A DNA stretch of 64,000 bases from Cruorifilaria tuberocauda (lineage: Eukaryota; Nematoda; Chromadorea; Rhabditida; Onchocercidae). The stretch spans positions 124,001 through 188,000 of the forward strand of contig JABVXU010000061.1 of the NCBI GenBank assembly GCA_013365365.1, given 5' to 3'. Of this stretch, positions 36,386-48,104 are shown piece after piece. The notes beneath the pieces are model-generated. The model was not told where the DNA came from, did no database searches, and saw only the letters and a list, made by a program, of their open reading frames with translations. Position 1 is the stretch's first letter, and each line of letters opens with the position of its first letter. A program made the position numbers and the translations under genes.

Positions 36386-37217
36386 AACTTAATGGAAAAT
36401 CTTGAAAGTTTCCTTATTGATTCAAGAAGTAGAAAGTGCAACAGAGGAAATGAACGATTGGGTAATCAAAATGCATGTGTTATTTAACGAAGAATGCCGT
36501 TAAAATAGTAACTTAGAAAATTGTAAAATACCATCTTCGAGAACTATTCGAAAGGAAATTTATCAGCATTCATTTCGTGAGCAAGGCAATGATTGCAAAG
36601 TAACGGAAAAATGGTTTGCAGAAGTTTTTTCCACATTACAGATAATTTAAACTTATTTCTTAAGAAAAAATACTTTGAAGAGTTCACATAATGTGAACAA
36701 ATTAAATCAAATTGTTCGTTAAGCTGGGCAAGAAGATAGTTCCGGAAGATTCTAATATTCTTTTTTGTTATTTTTATTAAAATTATGTTAATTTAAGTAC
36801 TCCTAGAAATATTTTATTTCGTCTTAGCATAAATATATTTATCCTGTGTTAATATGGTATTAAGAAAGTGGAAACTATTTATGGCGATCAGGAACATCTG
36901 AGCAGTGCGCATGGCGGATTATTTGGAACTCGATTTTGTTGAAGCATTAAAATTTCCAAATTTATTGCAATGAAAACAATCATTCCCGCAGATACTCGAA
37001 AAATCCGGAAGATCGGAATGACTTTAAGGAAGATTCTAATATGCTCGATATAATTTCCAGATATTTGTGCATAGAATTATTTTACGATTATTTACAAGTT
37101 ACTCTCACCGATGTCAATAATGTCAATGTCTGTGTTCCAATAAGATTAGATGAATTTACTGGCAAAACAGATAAGAAATTTATTAGAACAGCAATGGCGC
37201 CAGCGTACAATCGTTAA
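36386..37217 (+). other. Unrecognised exon-like open segments
   Basis: Candidate exons 36386-36461 and 36517-36599 join in frame across a 55-nt intron (TTCTAG acceptor, GTAATC donor, CTTAG acceptor, GTAACG donor) to give NLMENLESFLIDSRSRKC... then SSRTIRKEIYQHSFREQG. Farther on, 36951-37217 is open for 88 codons and contains FKEDSNMLDIISRYLCIELF and VCVPIRLDEFTGKTDKKFI, ending at TAA. No start codon or family could be established, and parts of the region are open in more than one frame. It may be a diverged gene, a pseudogene or chance. Confidence 0.25.
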
Positions 37218-37729
37218 TCAGAATCGGGAAATCGAGAAATTTCATTGTTTACGATCTAATAGCTGTTCACTTCAATAATAGTGCTTTCTAATCCGAATTC
37301 TTTTTCTCAGGAATTGCATCAGTATGAAACTGTCTATTATGTGGCTCAAGTGAAAGTAATTTAACCGCGGTGATTAGATGGTTTAAGAAGATGGATGTAA
37401 CTGATAATACCATTGCAATATTTAATAATTTTACTGATCGACGTTAGTGAGTCGATCGATAAAGCATCATGACTCAAATTACTATTCATTAATGAATATC
37501 GATAGGCTTTTCACAATGTGTCTCATAGTCAGTTGAGGACTTCCAGTTCATAGCCGATTCTGAGGGGAATTCAATCACATTCTGTTTCCAGTGGCTACAA
37601 TGGGATGATAAACATCGCGAGACAATGCCTCGCTTCTTCTCTATCAGCATCTCATCACTCCTCATGATAGCACCTGATGTCTCGTAACTGATTTCATTTC
37701 TCTCGAAACTTCAGATGCAAAGTGCAAAC

Positions 37730-38100
37730 GAAGTGCACGTCACATCACCACCGTCCTTCCATTCCTTCACCTTTTCAGCCTCCACTTCTTTCTCGAAAAT
37801 GGGAGCACCTCTGTGTCTGTGAACGCATGTCTGTCTGTGCATGTGTTTAGCCTACGTCGTCCATCCGCACTTAGTCCTCCGCCCGGACCATCTCGGATGA
37901 ATGGCTTCTTCCATCGAGATCTTCACTTTTCTCTCTCGTCTACTTTCATTTCAATTTAGAAGTGTTTTCCGTGCTGTCAGCGTTTATCGCTCATACACAC
38001 TTGTCACTCACGTCTTTCACGTAATTCTCTTTCGCATGTTACGTCACTCTCACTAGTTTCAGCGTTAATGAATGTTAGAACACGTGTCGTTCACGTCCCT
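37730..38100. promoter_or_regulatory. ACGT-core cluster, putative SDHA upstream regulatory block
   Basis: Seven ACGT cores lie within about 370 bp: GCACGTCA, CTACGTCG, CACGTC, CACGTAA, TTACGTCA (38039-38046), CACGTG (38081-38086) and CACGTC. TTACGTCA is a CRE/ATF-type site and CACGTG an E-box. The block is markedly richer in GC than its flanks and ends about 690 bp upstream of the SDHA start. Function is inferred from motif density and position only. Confidence 0.35.
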
Positions 38101-38773
38101 GATATTGTATATTAGTATGAATGACTTATCATTGGAATATATATTCATTCTTATATTCAGTGAATAAAACAAACTATTTCTGATTACTTTGGGCCGTTTT
38201 TAACCTTCTTCCCTTGTAAGCACTCATTTGAATAAATCTTTATGGTGAATGGAATAAGTGACTCATTTACAGTTTTAGCACTTCGTGATTGATTAATAAA
38301 TATTCATAGAGAAGTGAGCACTGCATTAAATTAGCTTACAATTGCGTTATCTCAGTTTCATTTCCTAACTAATCCCTCCATTTCTCTTTGGCTTGAAGTA
38401 AATGAGAAAAATGTTTTATTAAAGTTATAAACAAGGGAAGAGGGATAATCGAATATAAATTTATTAAGATATGCTGAACATGATTGATTTGCCTTCCTAA
38501 TAAATAACTCTCTAAATAATTCCGAATAATGTAATGGCGCATTTTTGAAAAGTACCTTTCGTTTATTGTAATGAACTTGTCATCGAAAAGAATTATTTGT
38601 AGATAAAAGACAACCTTTCTTCCTCTCACATAGATTAAATCATCACCGATTCAGTGAGTTAATATGATCAGATCGACAGCCAGTTTTGGAATTAAGCTGT
38701 AGAAAGGTTTGAATTACCGAACAATATCGGAAAAATGTTTTATAAGACGGAATGTGAGAGGGACTGATCGATC

Positions 38774-38784
38774 TTTCATTATAG
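38774..38784 (+). promoter_or_regulatory. Probable SL trans-splice acceptor of SDHA
   Basis: TTTCATTATAG ends 2 nt before the ATG at 38787, typical for trans-spliced nematode genes. Confidence 0.6.
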
Positions 38785-38786
38785 AA

Positions 38787-41700
38787 ATGCTAAGTGTCGC
38801 CCATCGTTTGGTGTTGAAAACATGTCAACAAAGAGCACTTTCGTTGTCTGCGATACGTAAGGAAACGAAAACCTCAAATATTGGGGAATATCGTGTAGTG
38901 GATCATGTGTATGATTCGGTTGTCGTTGGAGCTGGTTGGTTACCTTTTCTTTCCTATAATACTCATATAAAATGCTCATTATGTTCTTCAAAGAATATGT
39001 AAAATATACGCCATTAAATTTTAATATCGATAAAAGTATTACTTTTATCCGATGCTAATTAAAAATTCAGTAAAGAAATAAAACATACAACTGATATATT
39101 AACATAAGGCCTTTTAATCATTTTCCTCTTATCTTTAATTCTACAGGTGGGGCTGGTTTGCGAGCTGCTATGGGTCTTAGTGAAGGTGGTCAGAAGGTTG
39201 CAGTAGTTACAAAGTTATTTCCAACACGATCCCATACAGTTGCTGCTCAAGGAGGTGTTAATGCAGCTTTAGGTAATATGAATCCGGATGATTGGCGATG
39301 GCATTTCTACGATACAGTTAAAGGTATTGGCGTTAAAGTGAAGCTAAGTTAACTAAATTGTGATTTTAATTTAGTAACATGACATAATTTTGCATCAATA
39401 TAGACTATTATTCTTACTTATACACAGGAAGTGACTGGTTGGGAGATCAGAATGCTATACATTACATGACTCGTGAAGCGGTTCGTGCTGTCATTGAAAT
39501 GGAAAATTATGGTATGCCGTTTTCACGAACAGAAGAGGGTAAGATATATCAGCGTTCATTCGGTGGACAAACCAATAATTTCGGTAAAGGTGGCTTGGCT
39601 CGTCGGTTTGTTTCATTTCTTCATTTAAATATATTTGATATTCTTCCAATTAAACATTTTTATGTGTAATGCCAATGCTTTTCTTTTTCGTTATCTTCCT
39701 CACTCAAATATAATTGAAGGACATGCTGTGTAGCTGATCGTACAGGGCACTCAATGTTGCATACGCTCTATGGTTCGTCGCTCCAGTACGACTGTCGATA
39801 TTTCATCGAATATTTCGCTCTTGATCTTATGATGGATAACGGACGATGTGTTGGTGTCATCGCTATGGACCTTGAAGATGGAAGCATACATCGATTCCGG
39901 TGACTTTAATGTTTTTTGTGAGCAGCAATACGATCAGTGTATGTTTGATTAATAGTTTGTGTTGATGGCTTATGGGACATTATATATATATATATGTTGA
40001 ATTAATAAAACATAATAGTACTGAGTATTCTTTTTAGTGCGAAAAACACAGTAATCGCAACAGGAGGATATGGACGAGTTTTCTTTAGTTGTACATCTGC
40101 ACATACATGCACTGGTGATGGTACAGCTATGATTACACGAGCTGGATTGCAAAATTCTGATATGGAATTCGTTCAATTTCATCCAACTGGAATTTATGGT
40201 GCTGGTTGCCTTATCACGGAGGGTTCTAGAGGTAATATTTTGTGTAAGTTGAGTATTATTAAGTGAGTGATTAAAGTGTCACATAAAAAAAGACTTTTTT
40301 TAAAAATGTATCATTTTGAGGTGAAGGTGGCTACTTGGTAAATAGTGAAGGTGAGCGCTTTATGAAGAAATATGCACCGAATGCATTAGATCTGGCTTCA
40401 CGAGATGTCGTATCCCGAGCAATGACGATCGAAATCATGGAAGGTCGTGGTGTTGGGAAGGAAAAAGATCATATTTTTTTACAGTTGCACCACCTACCTG
40501 CTAAAGATTTGCATGCCAAGTTGCCAGGTTAGATCAGTTTCTTTGAAAGCTTTGAAGATCCAAATGTTAACCATTCAGAGTAACACACATCGTAATTGTT
40601 ACTAGAAGATTGTATCTCATATCACGATATTTTGAAATTAAGTTGGGTAATCATTCAACCTTTCACAGTTATTGATTCAGCCGACAAATCATTTGGAATT
40701 AATTGCAACTTTTTCAAGAGATTAGTTAATTTATCCAGCAAATCAGACTTTATTGCTTTGAAACTATCGTTGTATTATCCACCGTTTCTAGGTATTATGG
40801 AAACGGCGATGATCTTTGCTGGTGTGGATGCTGCGAAGGAACCGATACCTGTTTTACCAACGGTCCATTATAATATGGGTGGTATACCAACGAATTATAT
40901 GGGACAAGTTTTGACATATAGGCGCGATAAAGGTGATCAGGTAATATTTCTTTCAGCAGATTGTAAGGAAATTCATTTGTTCATTTTCTTGTTTAATTTC
41001 AATTCTTATATTACTTGCTTTTTAAATGATTGCGGGAAAGTATGAAGTTATAGTTAGTGCCAGGATTATATGCTTGTGGCGAAGCAGCTGTACATTCTGT
41101 GCATGGCGCAAATCGTTTAGGAGCTAATTCTTTGCTCGATCTTGTCGTTTTCGGACGTGCATGTGCTATGGAGTAATTTTTCAAATTTATTTTTTCGTTT
41201 AGTTTGCCTAGAACATGTTGTGTATTACATTGCATTTGTATAACCCAGTAGAATGGTCCGGTTTGCAGTATTCTGGAGAAGACCAAAAAATCACCTGAGA
41301 AGATTCCTGAATTACCGAAAAATGCGGGTGAATCAACCATTGCAAATGTCGACAAGTTACGCTTTGCCAAAGGTGACATTCCTACTGCAGCTTTAAGATT
41401 GAAGATGCAGAAAACGATGCAACAGCATGCAGCTGTATTTCGACGCGGTGATATTTTGAAGGTGAGTCATTAAAAATAAAGAATGCTGTGAAAAACTATT
41501 AGTAAAATGAAGGACATGAAAGATGATGCTACTATTGTGCAGAAAAGAGAATGCATAATCTGTTCGAAGCATCATAGCATCACTAAAAACATTACAGGAA
41601 GGTGTTATAAAAATGGAAGCTCTTTTCAAGGAACAAAAACAACTTAAAACAACAGATCGTGGATTGGTGTGGAATTCAGATCTTGCTGAGACCTTAGAAT

Positions 41701-42299
41701 TACAGAATTTAATGTTAAATGCAACTCAAACTATTGCTGCTGCTGAGGCTCGAAAAGAAACTCGCGGGGCACATGCTCGAGACGATTTCCCGGTTTGTTA
41801 TGTTATCGATTATTTGGTTGAATGATGAACATTTATTTGCATTAATTTCGTCTGTCAGCAGATTTGCATTCTTTATTTCAGACACGCATAGATGAGCTTG
41901 ATTATTCAAAACCACTAGCTGGTCAAATTAAAAAGCCATTTGATCAACACTGGCGCAAGCATACTATCATCGAACAGAATCATGAAACTGGAAAGGTAGG
42001 TAATTTGATACACAAAATATTACTCTAGGAAATGTGTTAAAAATGCGTTAGATTTGTGGTGTGCGAAGAGAAGGAGGAAGTTTCAGCAGGTAAATGAACT
42101 TAACTTTAATTTCGCTCAATTTTTCTCAGATCATGCTATTTCATTCTGTCCACTTTTCGGTTTTTTCACTACAGTTGTTTCTTATTCAGGACACAGTGAA
42201 CCTCATTTTCAGATTACTTTGCTTTATCGACCGGTAATCGACAAGACATTGGATAAGAACGAGACAGATTGGGTTCAGCCCATGATCCGATCTTACTGA
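38787..42299 (+). CDS. sdha-1: Succinate dehydrogenase (complex II) flavoprotein subunit A
   Basis: Twelve exons: 38787-38934, 39147-39323, 39428-39605, 39720-39899, 40038-40231, 40321-40527, 40792-40940, 41054-41172, 41269-41461, 41598-41792, 41882-41995, 42213-42299; total 646 aa, the normal family length. The protein oxidises succinate to fumarate in the mitochondrial matrix and passes electrons to the iron-sulphur subunit; in parasitic worms the enzyme can also run as a fumarate reductase. A basic, Ser-rich presequence precedes [16 protein letters not shown] (FAD-binding). [10 protein letters not shown] carries the His (residue 79) that binds FAD covalently. The active-site blocks [45 protein letters not shown] and [21 protein letters not shown] are intact. 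It ends VQPMIRSY as expected. No defect seen; whether this is the adult or larval isoform cannot be told. Confidence 0.97.
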
Positions 42300-43189
42300 A
42301 TTCTTCATGTACAAACATGTCGCAATCTTCAGTATTTCCTTTTCTTATCTTTCCTAGTTTCCTTGAAATGTATAAAATATATATCCGGTTATTTATAAAA
42401 GACTTACGGATAGAACTTATGCCATAGACAATTTTAGGCTGAATCCTTTGTATCTGCGCGATGTTATGTATTCAGTGATTTGTGATTATTATTTTCTTAT
42501 GCTAATAATTGTACTTCTTTTTTTGTGTCAACTAAATTATGATATTCAACAATAGCATCGTTCCGGTCGCCGTCATTTTTGGAGGAACCACTCTGTTATT
42601 TTACAATTTTCTGATAAATTTTCTGACCTCTACAGGAATTAAAACAACTACATTACATTGCTACTTAAAGTTAATAGTGTGACTGGATGATAGGTTCGCA
42701 AGTAAATCAGTCTTTAATATTCTATTATTTATCCTTTCATTTTGCAAATAAAATGCCGACGTTGAATTGTATGAGTTGCTTTGTCAAGCATAAGCAAGTT
42801 TGGATGGTTTATTAGCTACCATGGGATATATATTTATTTATTATTTCCTCAGCAAATGAGATCGTTTACAATGAGTAGGAGTTTTAGCTAGTTATATAAA
42901 TTTAGAAAGGATCTTAAAAGTTTGAATTATCTGACTTTAAATGCTAAATAGATGACAGCATGTCTGCGTAGTTTGTTATGATCGGATCATTGATGTAAAT
43001 CTCAGAATCCATGAGGATGTAGCGAAGAAGTGATGGATTGCATTTGTGATGTTTAGTGTAATATTAATGATGAATCATGAAATAATATTATTTGCGGCCA
43101 CATATTAACTTGCAGATTTACGTCTTGGATTTTTGAAAAGTTTGTGTAGTTCCGTAACTAAGGAATTTGGAAAATTCGAAAAGAACTTA
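42300..43189. other. Intergenic between SDHA and VPS52
   Basis: AT-rich spacer of about 0.9 kb holding the SDHA 3' UTR (AATAAA near 42750) and the VPS52 outron. No other gene seen. Both neighbours point the same way, but the spacing is larger than in a tight operon. Confidence 0.6.
43105..43115 (+). promoter_or_regulatory. Probable SL trans-splice acceptor of VPS52
   Basis: TTAACTTGCAG ends at 43115, 75 nt upstream of the chosen ATG at 43190, with no coding exon before it. Confidence 0.45.
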
Positions 43190-46100
43190 ATGAATGCTAA
43201 TGGAATGAAGGAGGATTATGATATTGTCGATATTACGGATGACGTTGGGGTTAATCTTTATGTTATTAATAATTACTAATAAGGTTTAAAGAGAAGGCTT
43301 TATTATTGTTTTCTTTTACTAGATGATCCCTGCTATTTCTAATCGACTAACTAAGCTTTCTCGTAATGATCCATGTTTTTGTATCATGTTTATGATATTT
43401 TTATAAACCATTGACTTTCAATTTTACCGCTGAAATGTTGAAGTACGAAATAGATCGACTGATGAAGATATCTCATTGTAGTTGTGTGAATTCAATTTAA
43501 ATCTCACAATTCATTCGAAATTGTCATCAGTTTCTTCATTATATCTCTGAATATTATAATATTGAAAATAAACTCTTGGAACCATAGAAGTAACATTGTT
43601 TAAGTGATAAAAAATATGTTTCTAAACAATAAAAATGACAGTGAATCGTTATGGAATGGTATAAATATAGCAGAAATTAGCCACTATTGGCAAAAATTTT
43701 TGAGTTGAGTAGCATAAAAATTATTTAGCAAAAATTATTTCCTTTTGCTAATTTTTGTAATTGTCTTTTAGATCTTTATATATTTTAACTTGAGCCATTC
43801 GAATAAAATTTCATCTGCTCTCCTTTTTTCAACACGGAAATGTCTCATCTTCAGCAAATTTGTTTAGAACAAAAATGAATTTATAAATTGAAAAACTGTA
43901 TGTTAAAAACATTCTTGATTGTTTTAGCTGTATTTCTACCACAAACATTTTCATTTCAAAATATATTCGCGCTTTCCAGTTAGATGATGTATCAATTCGA
44001 AAAGCTTTCGAATCGGGTGCTGATTTACGACAGTATTCAGCGGAATTGCAAGAACAGCTTCGATCAGCTCACTTACTTGCCGTGAAAGATTGTATCGACC
44101 AGGCAGAGAAACTTGCTGAATTACATGAAGAAATCACTGAATGTGACAATGCATTTGCGGTAAAATTCAACTTATTTTGTGAATACTATATATTAGTGCA
44201 GTTGAATATATTTATTTTACAGTCTAAAAAGACGGATGAAAAACTTGCTCTTTCTTCTTTTGCATTATTTACTTTATTTACTTATCATCGTACTTCGCAT
44301 ATTCTTCCTTATATAAATTTAAAGAACTGGTAAATTTAGCAACTAGAAAGAATGCTTCAAAATTTTCAATCAGAGCTGGGCACAATTAGTTCAGACATGA
44401 AAAGGTTGCAACAGCAATCAGTCGATATCAGTCAGCAGTTGCAAAATAGACAAAAGATTCGAGGAGAATTGAGCCAATTTGTTGATGATATGGTTGTGTC
44501 TCAAAATATGATACAGTAAGTGTGTTTTTCTTATATTTTTTTAAATTCGTTTTCATGCGTTTTCATACTTCTCATGTGTTCAATAAAATATGTTATATTA
44601 CTAAAGACTTGATTAAGATAAATTGTGTTAATCAGTTTTCACTGAAAGCTAGTCTTCACAACTCCGTTTACATATTGCAGAATAATTATTGAACGAGACG
44701 TTGGCGAGCGTGAATTTCTTGAGCAGCTCCACGAACTTCAACATAAATTGCAATTCCTCAAAGCGCAAGAATTCCGTGACGCAAAAGCTACTTCTGATGT
44801 GCATGATGTTATTGAGAATTTGAAATACAAGGTAAGTTATATTTGAGTTTAAGTGATTGTGTCTTCATGGCAAGGGTTGAAATAGAGGGTTATTAATGAA
44901 AAATTCAGGCGATGGCGAAAATAAGAGAATGGCTGCTTTTGAAGATTTCATCTTTCAAGAAACCACTAACCAATTATCAAATTCCACAAGGAGCACTTCT
45001 TAAAAATCGGTTCCTTATTGCTAAAAATGAATTTATAAAATTTATTCAGTTTTGGTCCTACTATTATAATGAGTAATTATCATCATATTATTTGGAGATC
45101 CTACTTAATTATCAAATTTCTAAAAAGCGTTTATCAGAAATCTTTTAATTATAACGTATTGAAATTTCTAGGTTCTTTTACGAATTTTTACTGGCAAACG
45201 ACAGACATTTGGCCCGAGAAGTAAGTATTACTGATGTCAGTCTCACAATATGTGATTTGGAAGAAATAAAAATATATCAAAAAATACGTCATAAGATACG
45301 TGAAAATACGCCAGTATTTTAATTAGACATGAGTAATGAATATATCCTTTTAGAAATCTCATAAATTTTTATTTAGGTTCGGGATGAATATGTTAATGTT
45401 ATCAGTAAAATGCTTTACACATATTTCAAGACATACGCATCCAGATTGTTCCGCTTGCTGGTGCGTTCTCTATATTAATTTATTGATAATTTGCCTTTTA
45501 ATTTATTAGTGTGACAGTAAAATTAATACCATTATCATTCTTATTTTTAGTTTTGACAGTTAAAATCGTGGTATTCGTTGTTAATATTCGTAAACATTGC
45601 AACCTACTTCGGGATTATCATATGCAGAAGGCATCATTTTGACAATTTTAGCTGGATGATGTAGCTACCAAAGATGACCTTTTGGGTGCAGAGAACACGA
45701 TGAAGACAACTAGTATTTTCAATTTAAAATCTCAAGTATGCTGATGGTTTTGATATTCGTATGGAAGAGTTTGTTTTTTGCAATCAAAAGAAGGAAATCT
45801 TTTAAAATAAAAGTTTTTCGGTTTTTTTATTTCTTCTGCCATACTTTACTTTTTAGCAATTGTGGAAACGTTCCAGTTCTTTTTGCCATTAAAATTTTAT
45901 TATGACTAGAAATTGACATGCTAATATTGTAGATGCGGAATCGAGCAACCGTTTTTTCTCTAGGTAATCGAGACAGCTTGTTATCATCTGATTTAATGTC
46001 CCCACTTATTGTACCACATGCAGCACAACAGGGAAATGAACGGGTTTGTTGTTCAATTAATATAGTAAAGGGAACGGTAGGTGTATTGATATATGTCATC

Positions 46101-48104
46101 TGTAGAACATATTTTTTGTATGAATATACGATAATTTTTATAAGACATTTTAATATGCATAAAAATTATTTTATAAACCAAAAGTCAAATAGTATATCGC
46201 GGAGTCATTCATATTACAAAAGAGCCATTAATTCACAAATCTTTTTATGCAACTTTATCAGTTGGTTTTGTGTTTTATTAAACGAAATTACAGTTTCAAT
46301 TTGAGAATTTATTTCGAAGTTTGCAATTTGCATTGGTGGATCATTCCTCACACGAATATTTGTTTATATCGGACTTCTTCATGATCAGCGGGCAAACTGC
46401 TTTTGAGCTATTCAGCGAAATTATGATTCGTACGATAACTACATTATTGGTTGGCATTTAAATTGTATAAGGAATTTTATAAAGTTATGTTTAAGCAATC
46501 ATTCTCTTAAGTTTTTATTCTTCGCATCATTTTATTTCTTTTAGAAATCATGCGAAGAGCATATATCTTCTAATTACGATGCCATATCGCTATATATATG
46601 CATTGGTCTGTGTTCAAAATATAAAGAATTAATGATTGAAAGAGAAGTTCCAGCTTTGGAGAGGTACTGAAATTTTCACTAGTCGTACTTTAGTTATAGA
46701 ATGCAATATTCGTTTAATTTAGTAATTTATATGAAATAAAACTGAACTGAAATATCTGAATTATAGTTATTGGGAGACGTTGAATTGCACGCTGTGGCAT
46801 CGTTTTGATGTTATTATGGAGTTGCATAATTCAAGCTTACGTGATCTTGACGTGCATAAAATGCAATTTCAACCAGATACTCATCCACATTACGTTAGCT
46901 TTCAATTTTTATGCCTCAAATGCTTTAACTGTTATTACTTTAACTGCTCTAAGTATACATAATTTTTAAATCTTCTCATATTATTTAGATCATAAGACGT
47001 TACGCGGAATTCACTTGCGCATTACTGGTTTGCACTCAGACATCGATACACCAGATCGATCCGAAACTGCAGGTAACATGCATTACTTTTTCGGTCTGTT
47101 TTAGCTTTCACTTCCCACTTAATAATAAAAATAAGGGGTGGAAGAACTCTGCTGTGGTATTTAATGTTGAAATCGAGTTTTTGCAGCTTTATTTGAGTAA
47201 ACAGCAAGTCGAAATCGAAAATTTTCTTACTCGTATTGCGGAACAATTAACTCCTCGCTTACAGCGGCTAGTCTGTCTCATCAACAACTATGATTTAATC
47301 CTCAGTGTTCTTGAGGTTTACTATTTTTTGAATATTAAACTTAATTTATTATGCCATTCACTGTAGTATTCACTCTTGTGTTACAATTATTATGATGGCA
47401 GGAACGGGTGACATTTGATTCGAAGGAAAAATCGTCATTCTGGGAGTTAAAACAGAATCGTATCAATGAATATGTTGAACTTATGCTTCGACCTCATTTT
47501 GGTGATCTAATGTCATTTGTTAATGAATGCGAACCATTAATCGAACAGGGACACAAGCAGCTTTTAATTCGTTATTCGGGTAAGATATCCTTGCAATATT
47601 CTTTTGCAAAATTATTATATTTGATTGTTAGTAATGTTATATTTATTGAATTAGAAGTGGAGGAAAATGACTTCAATACATAGGTCTGATTTGATTCAAA
47701 AATTAATAAAATCAACTTTTTGATAGTGAAGAATTATTACTTATAATAATATAGTACATGAAATTCAGACAACGTGACAAAAATTGTGCGCAGTTTTTGC
47801 GCTAATTGGAAAAAATCCATAGACGCCGTAAACAACGAAATTGTTTGTTCATTTGCAAATTTCAAAAATGGCACCAACATTTTGCAAGTTAGTATATTCT
47901 TTACAATTCTTCCGTTTACTTTTTTTTTTCTTTTTGTATTGCGAATATATATTTCAGGTAACATTTACACAAATTGTTCAATATTATCATCGATTTAACA
48001 AGATATTATCGCATGAAGTATTTGCGGAAAATTCTGTCCTAAAGGAGCTAGTTAATATTCATCATATTATGGTAGAAATAAAGAAATATAAACCAGTGTA
48101 CTAA
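43190..48104 (+). CDS. vps-52: VPS52, GARP/EARP tethering complex subunit
   Basis: Seventeen exons with consistent phases: 43190-43249, 43980-44159, 44340-44515, 44681-44831, 44909-45009, 45172-45220, 45377-45460, 45652-45735, 45933-46043, 46294-46449, 46545-46663, 46767-46893, 46989-47072, 47187-47315, 47402-47579, 47769-47887, 47958-48104; 684 aa against about 720 in human. VPS52 is a core subunit of the GARP and EARP complexes that tether endosome-derived vesicles to the trans-Golgi or recycling endosomes. Diagnostic blocks include AFESGADLRQYS, coiled coil QLERMLQNFQSELG, KIREWLLLKISSFKKPLTNY with QIPQGALLK, VRDEYVNVISKMLYTYFKTY, DDLLGAENT, PLIVPHAAQQGNERF, LINNYDLILSVLEE and the C-terminus LVNIHHIMVEIKKYKPVY. 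One exon is only 49 nt. The first exon (20 codons) is the least certain. Confidence 0.95.

Larger units (their letters stand above)
34761..38786. other. Intergenic between SLC17-type gene and SDHA
   Basis: The first 1.3 kb is AT-rich with nothing supported. From about 36.1 to 37.4 kb there are several exon-like open segments on the plus strand, and from 37.5 to 38.1 kb a GC-richer, C/T-biased block with many ACGT cores; these are listed separately. Confidence 0.5.

Noticed and set aside
42300..48104. SDHA and VPS52 as a two-gene operon
   Set aside because: The spacer is about 0.9 kb and the downstream acceptor is not SL2-like in position; nothing in the sequence requires co-transcription.
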